A DNA stretch of 64,000 bases, from positions 232,362,733 through 232,426,732 of the forward strand of contig NC_081414.1 in NCBI RefSeq assembly GCF_030272615.1, written 5' to 3'. This DNA comes from Cryptomeria japonica (Eukaryota > Streptophyta > Pinopsida > Cupressales > Cupressaceae). Positions within the stretch are counted from its first letter, which is position 1. Each line of letters begins with the position of its first letter. Made by a program: the position numbers and the translations under genes. Below, piece by piece: positions 1 through 11,367 of this stretch. The notes under the pieces were generated by a model. The model had not been told where the DNA came from, made no database searches, and worked only from the letters and a program-made list of their open reading frames with translations.

Positions 1-786
1 TATCAAATTTAACACTTTCAAAATTAAAGTCAAAGTTGGTCTAGCGATTGCTTGGATTGAGGCTTCTAATCATTCAAAAATCATTGAAATTGAAATTCCT
101 ATCAAAATTGTGTTTCTTACAGTCCTAAATCTGAAAAGTGTGTTGGCATTCATTCGAAATTTCAGTGCTTTATTCAAATTTTTGCAGTTTGTGACTTTTG
201 AAATTAAGTGTTTAATTGCAACAACCTTGATTTCCACTTTCAAATTTGAATTTTGCATGAAATCGAGTCAACTTTTAAATTTCAAAGCCTGCATTGCTTT
301 CAATATTCCCTCTAAAATCATAAAATTCAAAATTTCAGTTTCCCTCTCTTTTTCAAAATTCAAATTTTACATTTTTCAACAATCTTGGTAGGGTTCAATT
401 TTGAGATTGCAACTTTAATTTGGCCTATCTATAGATCGTAAAATCACTCAATTTTTTTAGATTAGCTTTAAAATCATCATAACTTTCATCCCTGAAAATT
501 TTGAAAAAATTTGCGAGGACCGTGTACACTCCGTTCGCCACGGTCCCGGACATTTTTTTCGAAATTTCGGGAGATTCTCCAGATTGTATTTAACAGCTTA
601 AATCTAGGAGATTGGCTGATTTTATTGAAATTTGCTACCTCTAAAATTCAAAATCTTCTCTCTCTCTTTAGTGCATGAGTTTTAATTTGTATTTAGAGGA
701 AATTTTTGCTAATTTTTCAATTCAAAGTTGAACTTGTGGATAGCTTAATTGGGATCAATAATTTCAGATCTGATTTAGGAAATCAT
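1..786 (+). mobile_element. 5' leader fragment of a B/C-type LTR retrotransposon
   Basis: Untranslated AT-rich leader with no credible gene. It matches, in reverse complement, the leader of element C at about 36535-37300: the same block with a GGACCGTG hairpin, then a stretch on 'aacagcttaaatctagg'. In C this block lies between the primer-binding site and gag, so here it should be the leader of a plus-strand element entering from outside the window. Similarity to the right inverted-repeat arm stops near base 786, which makes this the left junction of the palindrome. Short ORFs here have unbiased composition and are not called. Confidence 0.65.
517..546. other. Conserved GC hairpin of the leader/LTR
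   Basis: Eight-base stem GGACCGTG (517-524) pairs with CACGGTCC (539-546) across a 14-base loop, in otherwise AT-rich DNA. The same hairpin recurs at 6323-6354, 9083-9113, 18383-18418 and, reversed, 36659-36690. In the 6323 copy the stem pair changes from C-G to T-A on both sides (GGACCATG/CATGGTCC), so pairing is kept. Confidence 0.6.
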
Positions 787-900
787 TTGAATCATAAATT
801 TCATTTTCTAAATCTACATTCTAAGTGCTTGCATTGGTTAAAATTAAACATTTCCTTCTATTTTGCATGTCTTATCATTTGAAAGAGGAAAATTGTTGTC

Positions 901-3900
901 ATGATGCATTCATTTCATAGATGTGATAATGGGTTAGCTTCCCTTGTTTCAATTTTTCCTTATCCTAAAGAACCTCACCCCATCTATAACAACATTTTAG
1001 TGCCTAAAAGAGTTGCTACCAATCCCTTTGAGACTCTCCCATGCTCTAAGGATGAAGACTTTAAGAGTGATCTTGACAATTCTCCTAAAATGTGCCCTTC
1101 CTATTTAGCTATCCTAGAGGAAGAGAATGATATCATAAACACCTTTCTTAATGTTACTTCATCTTCCCTACATGATGCCTCTCTAAGTGAAAAGGTATTG
1201 ATGGACATTGACTTATTTTCTCCTAAAGTTGGTCCTTCCAATGGGGGCATGTTAGTGCAAAAAGAGGTTATGAACACTTCTTTCAAAGATCTCCTTCCTA
1301 AGCATGAATCTTTGGAGAAATATGTTCATGTTCCTCCTAAAAAACACTCCCTTCATGAGGATCCTTTTGTGCAAGAAGATGACATTATCCCTACATTTCC
1401 TAGTGATGGCATTTCCTTTTCCAACAAAATTCCCACTAGAGATGATGAATTAATGATAAATGCTTACCCTTCTCCTAAAGTTTGTCTTACCCATAAGCAT
1501 CCCTTAGAGAAAGAAGATGAGATAATAAGCAATTTCCTTAATTCTCTCTCCCCTAAAGATCATATTGAACATATTTTGAGGAAAGAGGATGAGGAATTAA
1601 TAAACAATGTTATCTCCTCTCCCGAAATTCACAATACTTCAAACATTCCTTTCAACCACTTCACTATTTGGGATGAACCATTAGAAGAAGGTGTAGATTA
1701 TTCTCTACCCCTAGCCAAAGGGGATGAAATCAAGATTGAAAACTCCCTTGATAGTGTTTCACCTTCCTTGAATCTCAATTATTCTCCCTCTAAAAATAAA
1801 GCATCTCCCTCTCCTCAACTTGGTTCTACTCATATGGATACCCTAGTTCAAAGGAAGATGGTTAACATCTCTTTCAAAGATCTCCCTCTCAAAAGTGAGA
1901 CTTTAGAGAGTAATGTTGATCCTTCTCCTAGAGAGTTTATTCCCCATGTAGATCCTTTGATGATAGAGGATGATATGACTTTTCCTAGTATTACTCTTCC
2001 TACTAGAACATCAATGCCTACCCCTTGTCTCTCTCCTAAAATTGATTTAATCCGTGATAAGATTTTAGTGCAAGAGAAGACTATCAATAATTCTTCTAAC
2101 ACTTTTGTTCATTCCTCTAAACCATCCTCAATCAATTTGATACATGTGAATGAAACACCTAACAAACCTCTCTTCACTGTCCAAGGTGCTTGTCCTTCTC
2201 AAAATTCTCAACCTTTAAATTAGCCTATCTTAGTGGCTCAAGGTGGTTATGCTAATGATTCTTTTTGCACTCCTAAGAAACCTATTATTACTGTGCAAGG
2301 AGGTTATTCTACTAAGAGCCCTTATGAGTATGCTAAGCAACTGACTAGAGAGAGTTATCATGCGGTTGCTCATACCTATAACACAAGAAACAATAGGCAG
2401 CCTAATCTTCCTCCTGTTACTCCAGTGTCTCTTCCTCCTTCCCAACCTATTCTTCCTCAAGCTCCTCGTATTTCACAAATTCTAGGTAAGGAATATGATC
2501 TCATAGAACAACTTAAAACTACTCCTGCTAAGATATCCCTTTGGGATTTGATCCAAACCTCTTCCGCTCATCATGGAATGTTACAAGATGCCTTGAAAGA
2601 TTTGAATGTTCCTCCACCTAATACATCTAATAATATAGTGTCTTTGGTTAACTCTGTGATGAATCCTAAAGCTCAAATTGTTTTTACTCAAGATCAGTTG
2701 CCTACTAGTGAAATTCAACATCAATATGATCCCTTGATGATTGTGGTTATCATAAATGACACTGCTATAAGACGAACACTGGTAGATAATGGTTCTAGCC
2801 TTAATGTGTGTAGCATTAATCTATTGCATAAGATGAATGTGGATACATCCCTTATTGAGCCTAACTCTTGTCCCATTCGAGGCTTTGATAATGTGGCTAA
2901 GTCTTCATTAGGTATTATCACCTTACCCATCACAGTGGGACCTGTTACTTTACCTACTCCTATCCATGTTATGTCGGGAAATCTAACATACAATTTTTTA
3001 TTACGGAGACCTTGGATTCACAGTATGCAAGCTGTCCCCTCTACATTGCATAGACAAGTTAAATTTATTTATAATAATAAGACATATACCTTGATAGGTG
3101 ATACTAATTTTCAAGCTTGTTTGCAAACATCTACTTCCAAAGGGAGTTCTTCTAAGCCTTCCTCTTCTAGTGATGACTCGTTAAACAAGATACCTATGGA
3201 TGAATCATCACCCTCTGATAATCAAAACTCTTTGGATGAAGTTCCTGAAGAAGATTCTTATCAACTTGAATCTACACATGAAAAGGATTTTGATCCTAAG
3301 AAGGTTCTCGCAGAAGATGATTGGGGATCTCTTGATTTTAATCCCACCTTTGTAGGTGAGTATAGGGTTCCTCCTAGAGAGCTTAAAGTTAAAAAGATGG
3401 AAGAAACTAGAGATCAATCAGTATTACCTGAACCTATGAGCAATAATTTTGTGGCCGCTTCTCAAACTTCTTCTCCTCACACCTCTAATTTTGAAGAATT
3501 TGATTCTTTGTCTTATGAAAAATCACCTTTTCTTTCTGAAATGGCTAATCGTTATGGTCATGGTTTTCATATTTTGGCTAAGAGTGGCTATAGTGGAAAT
3601 GGTTGTGGCGCAAATGAACAAGGAATTAAAGTTCCTTTAGAACATAACATGCATGAATATTCATTTGGACTTGGCTTTAATCTTTCTAAGCCCACCAAAG
3701 CATCTAAAAGACCATCTCTTAATGTGAATGCTATATTTAGTAGTGATGATGATCTCACTTCAACTAAATCATCTTCTACTTCTATCAACTCTCATTCCCC
3801 TCATAAGGAAATCTTGGCGATGAACAAATCTCTTTATGAATCCCCTCAAATTTCTAAATCCACTTATGAATCTTTATCTCCTATTCATCATAAAGTCCTT

Positions 3901-4071
3901 TCCTCCAGGGATAAGGCTCTAATAAATTACACTCATCCCTCTTCTAAGATTTCTTGTGACTTTTCTTCTTCAATTTTTATCATTTTATACATGTTTTTGA
4001 TCTCACTTATAGTTGAGCATTTAGCATGTCATATTCAAATACCTCATTCAGTCTATCATGTCTTTAAATAA
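901..4071 (+). pseudogene. Family A polyprotein: retropepsin plus G-patch-like region (one internal stop)
   Basis: One frame of about 1,056 codons, interrupted only by TAG at 2221-2223, where the right-arm copy has a Lys codon. Residues 1-440 are Ser/Pro/acidic-rich with degenerate repeats (SFKDL, HxDPL, EDD, SPK). A KPxxTVQGGY-like motif then recurs three times. The aspartic protease domain spans about codons 150-300 of the second segment. The putative catalytic Asp is at 2785-2787 in the loop LVDNGSSLN, and the family motif RPWIHSMQAVPSTLH starts near 3004. A glycine-rich segment at 3571-3640 (SGYSGNGCGANEQGIKVPL) resembles the G-patch that follows protease in many plant Ty3/gypsy polyproteins. 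No zinc knuckle, RT, RNase H or integrase follows. The conserved protease of a non-autonomous LTR element is the best reading. A host gene is very unlikely, given the LTR context and second copy. Confidence 0.8.
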
Positions 4072-5938
4072 CATCAATGGCTATTATGTTGCTCATCATT
4101 ATGTGACATTGGTAGCTCATTTACTAGGGGCTCATTGTCATTCATGATGGTACAATTTCAAGTGCAATCATATTTTTGAAGCAACATAATAGCCTAATTT
4201 TCTATGTTATCTCTTGTTCCTATGGGGACAAGAGTGATTTCATACATCTCTTCTTTTTATGGTTAAAATTTCCCTTTGGGGTAATAGTGTGGAAATATTG
4301 ATCATCTCTTCTTTAGAATCCTCTTTTCCTAGATATAGGAGAAGATGTGTATTCTCTTTCTTATCCTACCCACTTCTTGTGAGGAGCATTTTACATACAC
4401 TAATGTCTTGCTTGCATAAACTCATGTGAGTATGTAGTACATTTTTCTTATGTCTAAATCTCTCCCTGGAAGATTGTGTAAGTCCTTCTCATTATCCTTA
4501 TCCTTGGGAGGCAATGATCTTTCCTTATTTTTATCTAAGGATCCACTTTTTCCTATTTCGTGGATGGTGTGAACTTTATTACTTGATGTTATTCCTTGTA
4601 TGCATTTGTTGTTGTTTGTTCAAGGATTCTCTCTTACAAGAGGTGTAAGTCCTTGAATACAACCTCTTTTGCACTTGGTAAAATACATCCATAATGAATT
4701 CACTCTCCCAATTGGGTTAAAAAGAGCGTCATCCTTCATTAAGAATCACTTTCACCTCGTAAAAGAAGGAAGTATTGCATTCTTATTCTCTTCTTTGTCT
4801 TATCTAGAAGATGTTATATTGTCTAACACAATTCCTCTCAGGGATAAGTGTCTTTTGTACAAAGATCTCTTCTCCTCTAAGGATCTCCTTTACACATACT
4901 ACAAGATATCCCTTTTCAACTATCTTATCCTTGCTTAAAGAGTGCAAAACTCTCTTGCTTGGATCTATGACATTGTTGCATTTTTGGGGTATCTTCTTTT
5001 GTGATGAAGGTAGGTATCCTTGTTCTACTTTGCTTATGACATAAACATTACACTTTTTGAGCAATGGGTCATTCTCGGAACCAGAGCACAAACTCTTAGA
5101 GTGAGATGTCTCCATTTTTCTTTTATGCAAGGTGATAATTCTCGGAACCAGAGCACAGACTCTTAGAGCGAGATGTCACGCTTTTGTACTATACATATAC
5201 AGGTTGTAGCATATTCGGGCATAGACTCCTATGAGGTGCTTCTAACCTCCCGTACACACGCATGCACGAGGTTGAGTGGAACTAGCGGCATAAGGCTGGA
5301 CTCTCTCACTCTCCTCCCTTACATGGATCACCTAGACAGACCCTAGGGGCTAGTTTTCCATGTCTTTTTTCCCATGGATCACCTAGACAAGATCTAGGGG
5401 TGAGAAGTCCATGTTTTCTCTCTCACTATTCTTCTCATGGATCACCAATGTGTGTATTCATGCTTTTTTCCTTTCTTTTCTTCTCTTTGCATTTTGTTTC
5501 CATTTACATCCTTCATCTTGCGTTAGAGAACTCTCAAATCCTCACACTCTTTGTTGTGTTGGAATTGAGATTTAGTCCTCTTTCTTACCAAATGATTCTC
5601 CATTAGTTTTTGATCTCATATCAAATCTTCTTGTGAGCATTTGTCATCAATATTCTTTAACAATTCGAAGTGGTAAACATGATACCCTGTTTCAACTCAC
5701 TAAAATTAGCAAGCCGAAACAGGGGGGGCATATAGCTACCCTTGAATTTTCATCACCTTCCTTAGTAAGCATTAGGTGATTTTGTGATCTAACGTGTGTT
5801 TTGTAGGGTGCGGTTCCTAACTGTGTACTGCAGATACTGCTGGGGGCTTCGTTCGACAAACTTATGGATATATCCTTTTTCAAATAATGTTTACTTTTCT
5901 GTACTTTAGCTTACATATGCACGTAGTGTTCATATGAC
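4072..5938 (+). other. 3' non-coding region of family A with direct repeats
   Basis: No supported ORF between the polyprotein and the PPT; the small frames have no family signature. A ~39-base unit starting ATTCTCGGAACCAGAG occurs at about 5071-5110 and 5137-5175. A ~45-base unit around CATGGATCACCTAGACA occurs at about 5322-5362 and 5373-5413, with a partial third at 5438. A G-run (AACAGGGGGGGCATATAG, 5718-5735) resembles a second polypurine tract about 230 bases before the LTR. The right arm (9503-11367) carries the same features. Confidence 0.6.
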
Positions 5939-5957
5939 CGCTAAAGTGGGGGCTAAA
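5939..5957 (+). other. Polypurine tract of family A (left copy)
   Basis: CGCTAAAGTGGGGGCTAAA lies directly before an LTR starting TGTAGC. The same tract precedes the LTR at 17554 and, reversed, the right-arm LTR (9481-9499). This fixes orientation and shows that families A and B share plus-strand priming. Confidence 0.8.
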
Positions 5958-6475
5958 TGTAGCATCGTAAATTGTACGCACTTGCTAGGGTGGTACAATT
6001 TCACACCTAGTTTAGCACCCGCCTTGGCGCATTTTGCATTTTGCATTGCATTTCCCCTTTAGCACTTAATTAATTAAATTAATTAGGTCTAAGGTTCTAT
6101 TTTATCATCTCCCATATCATAAAGTAGGGCCCTTTTCATTAAAGTGTGCCCCTTTCATTTTATTCTTCCAATACATCATTTAATCAAAAACCCTGATTAG
6201 GTCCTATTTTGAACTTGGGGGCTTGATTTCGGGGTCAAAACATCTCGAAATCAACTGTAACTTCGGGATTCGCTCTAAAATCATCATATCCGACGGCCCT
6301 AAAAATTTGGTGAAAATTTGTCGGGACCATGGTGCCCGGCGTGCACATGGTCCCGGACATTTTTCCCGAAATTTTAGGAGCGCGATCCAATCATAAAATA
6401 AAGCTTAACCCCAAGAAATTGGCGGTAGATTCAGTCTCTAGGTCGGCCAAAAGTTGAAATTAAGACCTAGGGTTT

Positions 6476-6485
6476 CATATATAAG
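6476..6485 (+). promoter_or_regulatory. LTR TATA box (left copy)
   Basis: CATATATAAG inside the LTR, about 520 bases from its start, is the likely core promoter at the U3/R boundary. The right-arm counterpart (about 8948-8965) reads as TACATAAG on the minus strand, so the second copy has a damaged TATA box. Confidence 0.55.
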
Positions 6486-7106
6486 AGCTCTCTTTCTTCA
6501 TTTGAAAGGATCGGGAATTTTTGGTTTCAAGGGCCTTCTACGCAGTGAAAGAGCAGATCTTTGAAGACTTCAACAACATTCAAACATCCATCCATCAAGC
6601 ATTCATCAAATTCATTCATCCATTTAGGGCTTTGAAGACATTGAAGAGCAATAAGGGATCACTGACTGAAGATTGGCTTGTACCCCTCCCTTGGGGTTGG
6701 GTATGATTTCATGTTGTTTTCATGTCTTTGCATAAGCCTCATTATATCATTTGTATTCATGCTTTAGATCACTTTGCATCTTGATTTGGAGCGTTTACAT
6801 TATCATTTACAAGCAATTAGGGTTTACTTTCTAGGTTGCTCTAGTTTGCTTACTTTCATTTTAGGATCTTGCACACACACAAGGTCTGCACACACACTAC
6901 TTTTACAATACAACTTAGCTATTCGTGGAGGTGGAAATCACCAAAGCGGGGGTTTGACTAAGGCAAAACCCTATATAGCCACCTACAACCCTTTTCAGAT
7001 ATAAGTGCAGATTTCCGAATACGAAGGACGCCGCAAGTTGCAGATTCGATGGAAGCGGACCGAGACAGAACTTCACACCGAATTCCAACCCAGAAAGCTA
7101 GGATAG

Positions 7107-7225
7107 GGGCGTGGGGCGCCCTGGTCCTGCCAGGACAGGGGTGTGGGCGCCCTGGTCCCTGGGACAGGGGCGCTGGGTGCCCTGGTCCCTGGGATAGGGG
7201 CGTTGGGCGCCCTGGTCCTTCTATC
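7107..7225 (+). repeat. GC-rich short tandem repeat in the LTR
   Basis: About four ~28-base copies built on GGGGCG-TGGGCGCCCTGGTCC, each partly self-complementary (GGTCC...GGACA). The right-arm LTR (about 8275-8345) has only about two, so copy number differs between arms. Base composition contrasts strongly with the AT-rich surroundings. Confidence 0.7.
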
Positions 7226-7663
7226 AGACACCTATTTTCAGTATTTCTGACAGTTTTCCAGGTTGTAAAACAGCAGTTTCAGAAGCAGTTTCAGGGGCAG
7301 AATCAGGACAGTGGCGCCCGCGCCCCCGTCCCGAACATTTCCACTCAGATTTTAACTCTGGGTACGTATCTGCATTCTTGTCTTGTTCTTGTGTTTACAG
7401 CTTTTCATCACTTAATCTCAATCTTGCAATCTTGTTACTAATTCATACTTGCACTCTAGGGCTAGTAGTTGAACTTGCATCATTCTATCTATCATTTGCA
7501 ACAAAGGAATAGAAATCCTAATAGGTAACCCGTGGCTCTCTCTTCTACAAAAAGAAGTAGCCAATTGTGTGATACCTCTAGGCTCTTTTGTATTCCACAA
7601 GTGTGTGATTGAAAGTGAGATTAGGGCATGTTTGCTTAGTGTCACTTTTTCCCCCACACATTT

Positions 7664-7681
7664 TGGTGAACCTGACGTGAA
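7664..7681 (+). other. Candidate primer-binding site after the left LTR
   Basis: TGGTGAACCTGACGTGAA starts three bases after the LTR end. A near-identical sequence (TAGTGAACCCGACGTC) occupies the same place after the LTR of element C (37346-37363, minus). The TGG start and repeated position support a tRNA primer site; which tRNA was not determined. Confidence 0.55.
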
Positions 7682-7942
7682 CTCCAATCTTCTCTAATTC
7701 TGATTTATGTTTTCAAATTTGAGTGTTTATGATATTTGAGATGATAAAATAGAACCCTAGACCTAATTACTTTAATTAATTAAGTGCTAAAGGGGAAATG
7801 CAATGCAAAATGCAAAATGCGCAAAAGCGGGTGCTAAACTAGGTGTGAAATTGTACCACCCTAGCAAGTGCGTACAATTTATTTTTTTTAATCTTGCAAG
7901 AAATTAAAACTTGTACCACCCTAGCAAGTGCGTACAATTTAT
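7682..7942. other. Rearranged centre of the inverted repeat
   Basis: After the PBS-like site come about 56 bases of leader-like sequence. An inverted LTR-start fragment follows (7738-7880), equal to about 9326-9468 in the right LTR in the same orientation. Then come about 30 bases of filler and a second copy of the last 30 bases of that fragment (7911-7940, period 60). So the spacer holds one and a part extra LTR ends. This suggests a break repaired with template switching, or a truncated third LTR. Confidence 0.6.
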
Positions 7943-9480
7943 TTCTTTTTGTGGAAGAGAGCCACGGGCTACCTATTAGGATTTCTATTCCTTTGTTGCA
8001 AATGATAGATAAAATGATGCAAGTTCAACTATTAACCCTAAAGTGTAAGTATGAACTAGTAACAAGATTGCAAGATTGAGATTAAGTGATGAAAAGCTGT
8101 AAACACAAGAATAAGAGGAGAATGCAGATGTGTACCCAAAGCCAAAATCTGAGTGAAAATGTTCAGGACGGGGTCGCGGGCGCCACTGTCCTGATTCTGC
8201 CCCTGAAACTGCTCCTGAAATTGTTGTTTTACAACCTGAAAAACTGTCGGAAATGCTAAAAATTGCTGTCTGACAGAAGGACCAGGGTGCCCAGCGCCCC
8301 TGTCCTGGCAGGACCAGGGCACCCCACGCCCCTGTCCTGGTCTTTTGCTCTGAAATTTGGTGCGGGGCTGGGTTTCCGTCTACTTCCGCCAGATCTGCAA
8401 CTTGCGGCGTCGTCCGAATCCCAAAATCTGTACTTATATCTGAAAAGGTGTGTTGGGCGGCTATGTAGGGTTTTGCCTTAGTCAAACCCCCGCTTTGGTG
8501 ATTTCCACCTCCACGAATAGCCAAGTTGTATTGTAAAAGTAGTGTGTGTGCAGACCCTGTGTGTGTGCAAGATCCTAAAATGCAAGTAAGCAAACTAGAG
8601 CAACCTAGAAAGTAAACCCTAATTGCTTGTAAATGATAATGTAAATGCTCCAAATCAAGATGCAAAGTGATTTAAAGAATGAATACAAATGATATAATGA
8701 GGCTTATGCAAAGACATGAAAACAACATGAAATCATACCCAACCCCAAGGGAGGGGTACAAGCCAATCTTCAGTCAGTGATCCCCTATTGCTCTTCAATG
8801 TCTTCAAAGCCCTAAATGGATGAATGAAATTGATGAATGCTTGATGGATGGATGTTGAATGTTGTTGAAGTCTTCAAAGATCTTCTCTTTCGCTGCATAG
8901 AAGGCCCTTGAAACCAAAAATCTGGATCCTTTCAAATGAAGAAAGAGAGCTCTTATGTATGAAACCCTGGGTCTTAATTTCAACTTTAGGCCGACTTAGA
9001 GATTGAATCTCCTGCCAATTTCTTGGGGTTAAGCTTTATTTTATGATTGGATCGCGCTCCTAAAATTTTGGGAAAAATGTCTGGGACCGTGTGCACTCCG
9101 GGCGCCATGGTCCTGACAACTTTTCACCAAATTTTTAGGGCCGTCGGATATGATGATTTTAGAGAAAATCCCGAAGTTACAGCTGATTTCAAGATGTTTT
9201 GACCCATGAAATCAAGCCCCCAAGTTCAAAATAGGACCTAATCAGGGTTTTTGATTAAATGATGTATTGGAAGAATAAAATGAAAGGGGCACACTTTAAT
9301 GAAAAGGGCCCTACTTTATGATATGGGAGATGATAAAATAGAACCTTAGACCTAATTAATTTAATTAATTAAGTGTTAAAGGGGAAATGCAATGCAAAAT
9401 GCAAAATGCGCCAAGGCGGGTGCTAAACTAGGTGTGAAATTGTACCACCCTAGCAAGTGCGTACAATTTACGACACTACA
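7943..9480 (-). mobile_element. Family A LTR, right copy, lacking its 3' end
   Basis: On the minus strand it starts TGTAGTGTCG at 9480, directly after a PPT, and matches the left LTR until 7943. The final ~100 bases of U5 and the primer-binding site are missing. The hairpin (9083-9113) and GC-rich box are present. The TATA box is mutated. Confidence 0.75.
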
Positions 9481-9502
9481 TTTAGCCCCCACTTTAGCGG
9501 TC
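9481..9502 (-). other. Polypurine tract of family A (right copy)
   Basis: TTTAGCCCCCACTTTAGCGG on the plus strand is the complement of the family A/B polypurine tract and adjoins the LTR start at 9480. Confidence 0.75.
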
Positions 9503-11367
9503 ATATGAACACTACGTGCATATGTAAGCTAAAGTACAAAAAAGTAAACATTATTTGAAAACTGATATATCCATAAGTCTGTCGAACAAAGCCCCCAGCA
9601 GTATCTGCAGTACACTGTTAGGAACCGCACCCTACAAAACACACGTTAGATCACAAAATCACCTAATGTTTACTAAGGAAGGTGATGAAAATTCAAGGGT
9701 AGCTATATGCCCCCCTGTTTCGGCTTGCTAATTTTAGTGAGTTGAAACAGGGTATCATGTTTACCACTTCGAATTGTTAAAGAATATTGATGACAAATGC
9801 TCACAAGAAGATTTGATATGAGATCAAAAACTAATGGAGAATCATTTGGTAAGAAAGAGGACTAAATCTCAATTCCAACACAACAAAGAGTGTGAGGATT
9901 TTAGAGTTCTCTAACGCAAGATGAAGGATGTAAATGGAAACAAAATGCAAAGAGAAGAAAAGAAAGGATAAAAGCATGAATACACACATTGGTGATCCAT
10001 GAGAAGAATAGTGAGAGAGAAAACATGGACTTCTTGCCCCTAGATCTTTTCTAGGTGATCCATGGGAAAAAAGACATGGAAAACTAGCCCCTAGGGTCTG
10101 TCTAGGTGATCCATGTAAGGGAGGAGAGTGAGAAAGTCCAGCCTTATGCCGCTAGTTCCACTCAACCTCGTGCATGCGTGTGTATGGGAGGTTAGAAGCA
10201 CCTCATAGGAGTCTATGCCCGAATATGCTACAACCTGTATATGTATAGTACAAAAGCGTGACATCTCGCTCTAAGAGTCTGTGCTCTGGTTCCGAGAATT
10301 ATCACCTTGCATAAAAGAAAAATGGAGACATCTCGCTCTAAGAGTCTGTGCTCTGGTTCTGAGAATGACCCATTGCTCAAAAAGTGTAATGTTTATGTCA
10401 TAAGCAAAGTAGAACAAGGATACCTACCTTCATCACAAAAGAAGATACCCCAAAAATGCAACAATGTCATAGATCCAAGCAAGAGAGTTTTGCACTCTTT
10501 AAGCAAGGATAAGATAGTTGAAAAGGGATATCTTGTAGTATGTGTAAAGGAGATCCTTAGAGGAGAAGAGATCTTTGTACAAAAGACACCTATCCCCGAG
10601 AATAATTGTCTAAGACAATTATAACATCTTTGAGAATAAGACAAAGAAGAGACTAAGAATGCAATACTTCCTTCTTTTGCGAGGTGAAAGTGATTCTTAA
10701 TGAAGGATGACACTTTTTTTAACCCAATTGGGAGAGTGAATTCATTATGGATGTATTTTACCAAGTGCAAAATAGGTTGTAGCCAAGGACCTACACCTCT
10801 TGTAAGAGAGAATCCTTGAACAAACAACAACAAATGCATACAAGGAATAACATCAAGTAATAAAGTTCACACCATCCACGAAATACGAAAAAGTGGATCC
10901 TTAGATAAAAATAAGGAAAGATCATTGCCTCCCAAGGATAAGGACAATGAGAAGGACTTACACAATTTTCTAGGGCGATATTTAAACATAAGCAAAATGT
11001 ACTACATACTCACATGAGTTCATGCAAGAAAGACATTAGTGTATGTAAAATGCTCCTTACAAGAAGTGGGTAGGATAAGAAAGAGAATACACATCTTCTC
11101 CCATATCTAGGAAAAGAGGATTCTAAAGAAGAGATGATCAATATTTCCCCACTATTACCCCAAAGGGAAATTTTAACCATAAAAAGAAGAGATGTATGAA
11201 ATCACTCTTGTCCCCATAGGAACAAGAGATAACATAGAAAATTAGGCTATTATGTTGCTTCAAAAATATGATTGCACTTGAAATTGTACCATCATGAATG
11301 ACAATGAGCCCCTAGTAAATGAGCTACCAATGTCACATAATGATGAGCAACATAATAGCCATTAATG
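9503..11367 (-). other. 3' non-coding region of family A (right copy)
   Basis: Mirror of 4072-5938, with the same direct repeats (about 10263-10365 and 10010-10118) and the G-run counterpart near 9710-9722. No supported coding region; the open frames match non-coding sequence in the other arm. Confidence 0.6.

Larger units (their letters stand above)
787..7556 (+). repeat. Left arm of a 6.7 kb inverted repeat
   Basis: Sequence 787-7556 is repeated as reverse complement at 7943-14673. Paired landmarks: ORF start 901 with 14562; PPT 5939-5957 with 9481-9499; LTR TATA region 6476 with about 8955; GC-rich box 7107 with about 8345. The arms are close but not identical (single-base changes, small indels, different GC-box copy number). 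They are therefore old, or two separate copies of one family rather than a fresh duplication. Each arm is a family A retroelement. Confidence 0.9.
5958..7660 (+). mobile_element. Family A LTR, left copy (~1.7 kb)
   Basis: Begins TGTAGCATCG after the PPT and ends ...CACACA just before a primer-binding-like sequence, giving TG...CA ends and 1,703 bases. It contains the GGACCATG hairpin (6323-6354), a TATA box at 6476-6485 and GC-rich repeats at 7107-7225. The order PPT-LTR-PBS means internal sequence should lie on both sides, as in a tandem or recombined element, but the right side is interrupted after about 80 bases. Confidence 0.75.

Noticed and set aside
110-391. 93-codon open frame near the left edge
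   Set aside because: Phe/Leu/Lys-rich translation of AT-rich leader; the homologous sequence in element C is not open.
4669-5130. Overlapping frames of 77-108 codons in the family A tail, also seen at 10307-10839
   Set aside because: Non-coding repeats of the 3' region; no motif, and the copies break differently.
7049-8665. Frames of 88-226 codons across the two LTRs
   Set aside because: Translations of LTR U3-R-U5 and GC-rich repeats; no domain, and they overlap promoter and PBS features.
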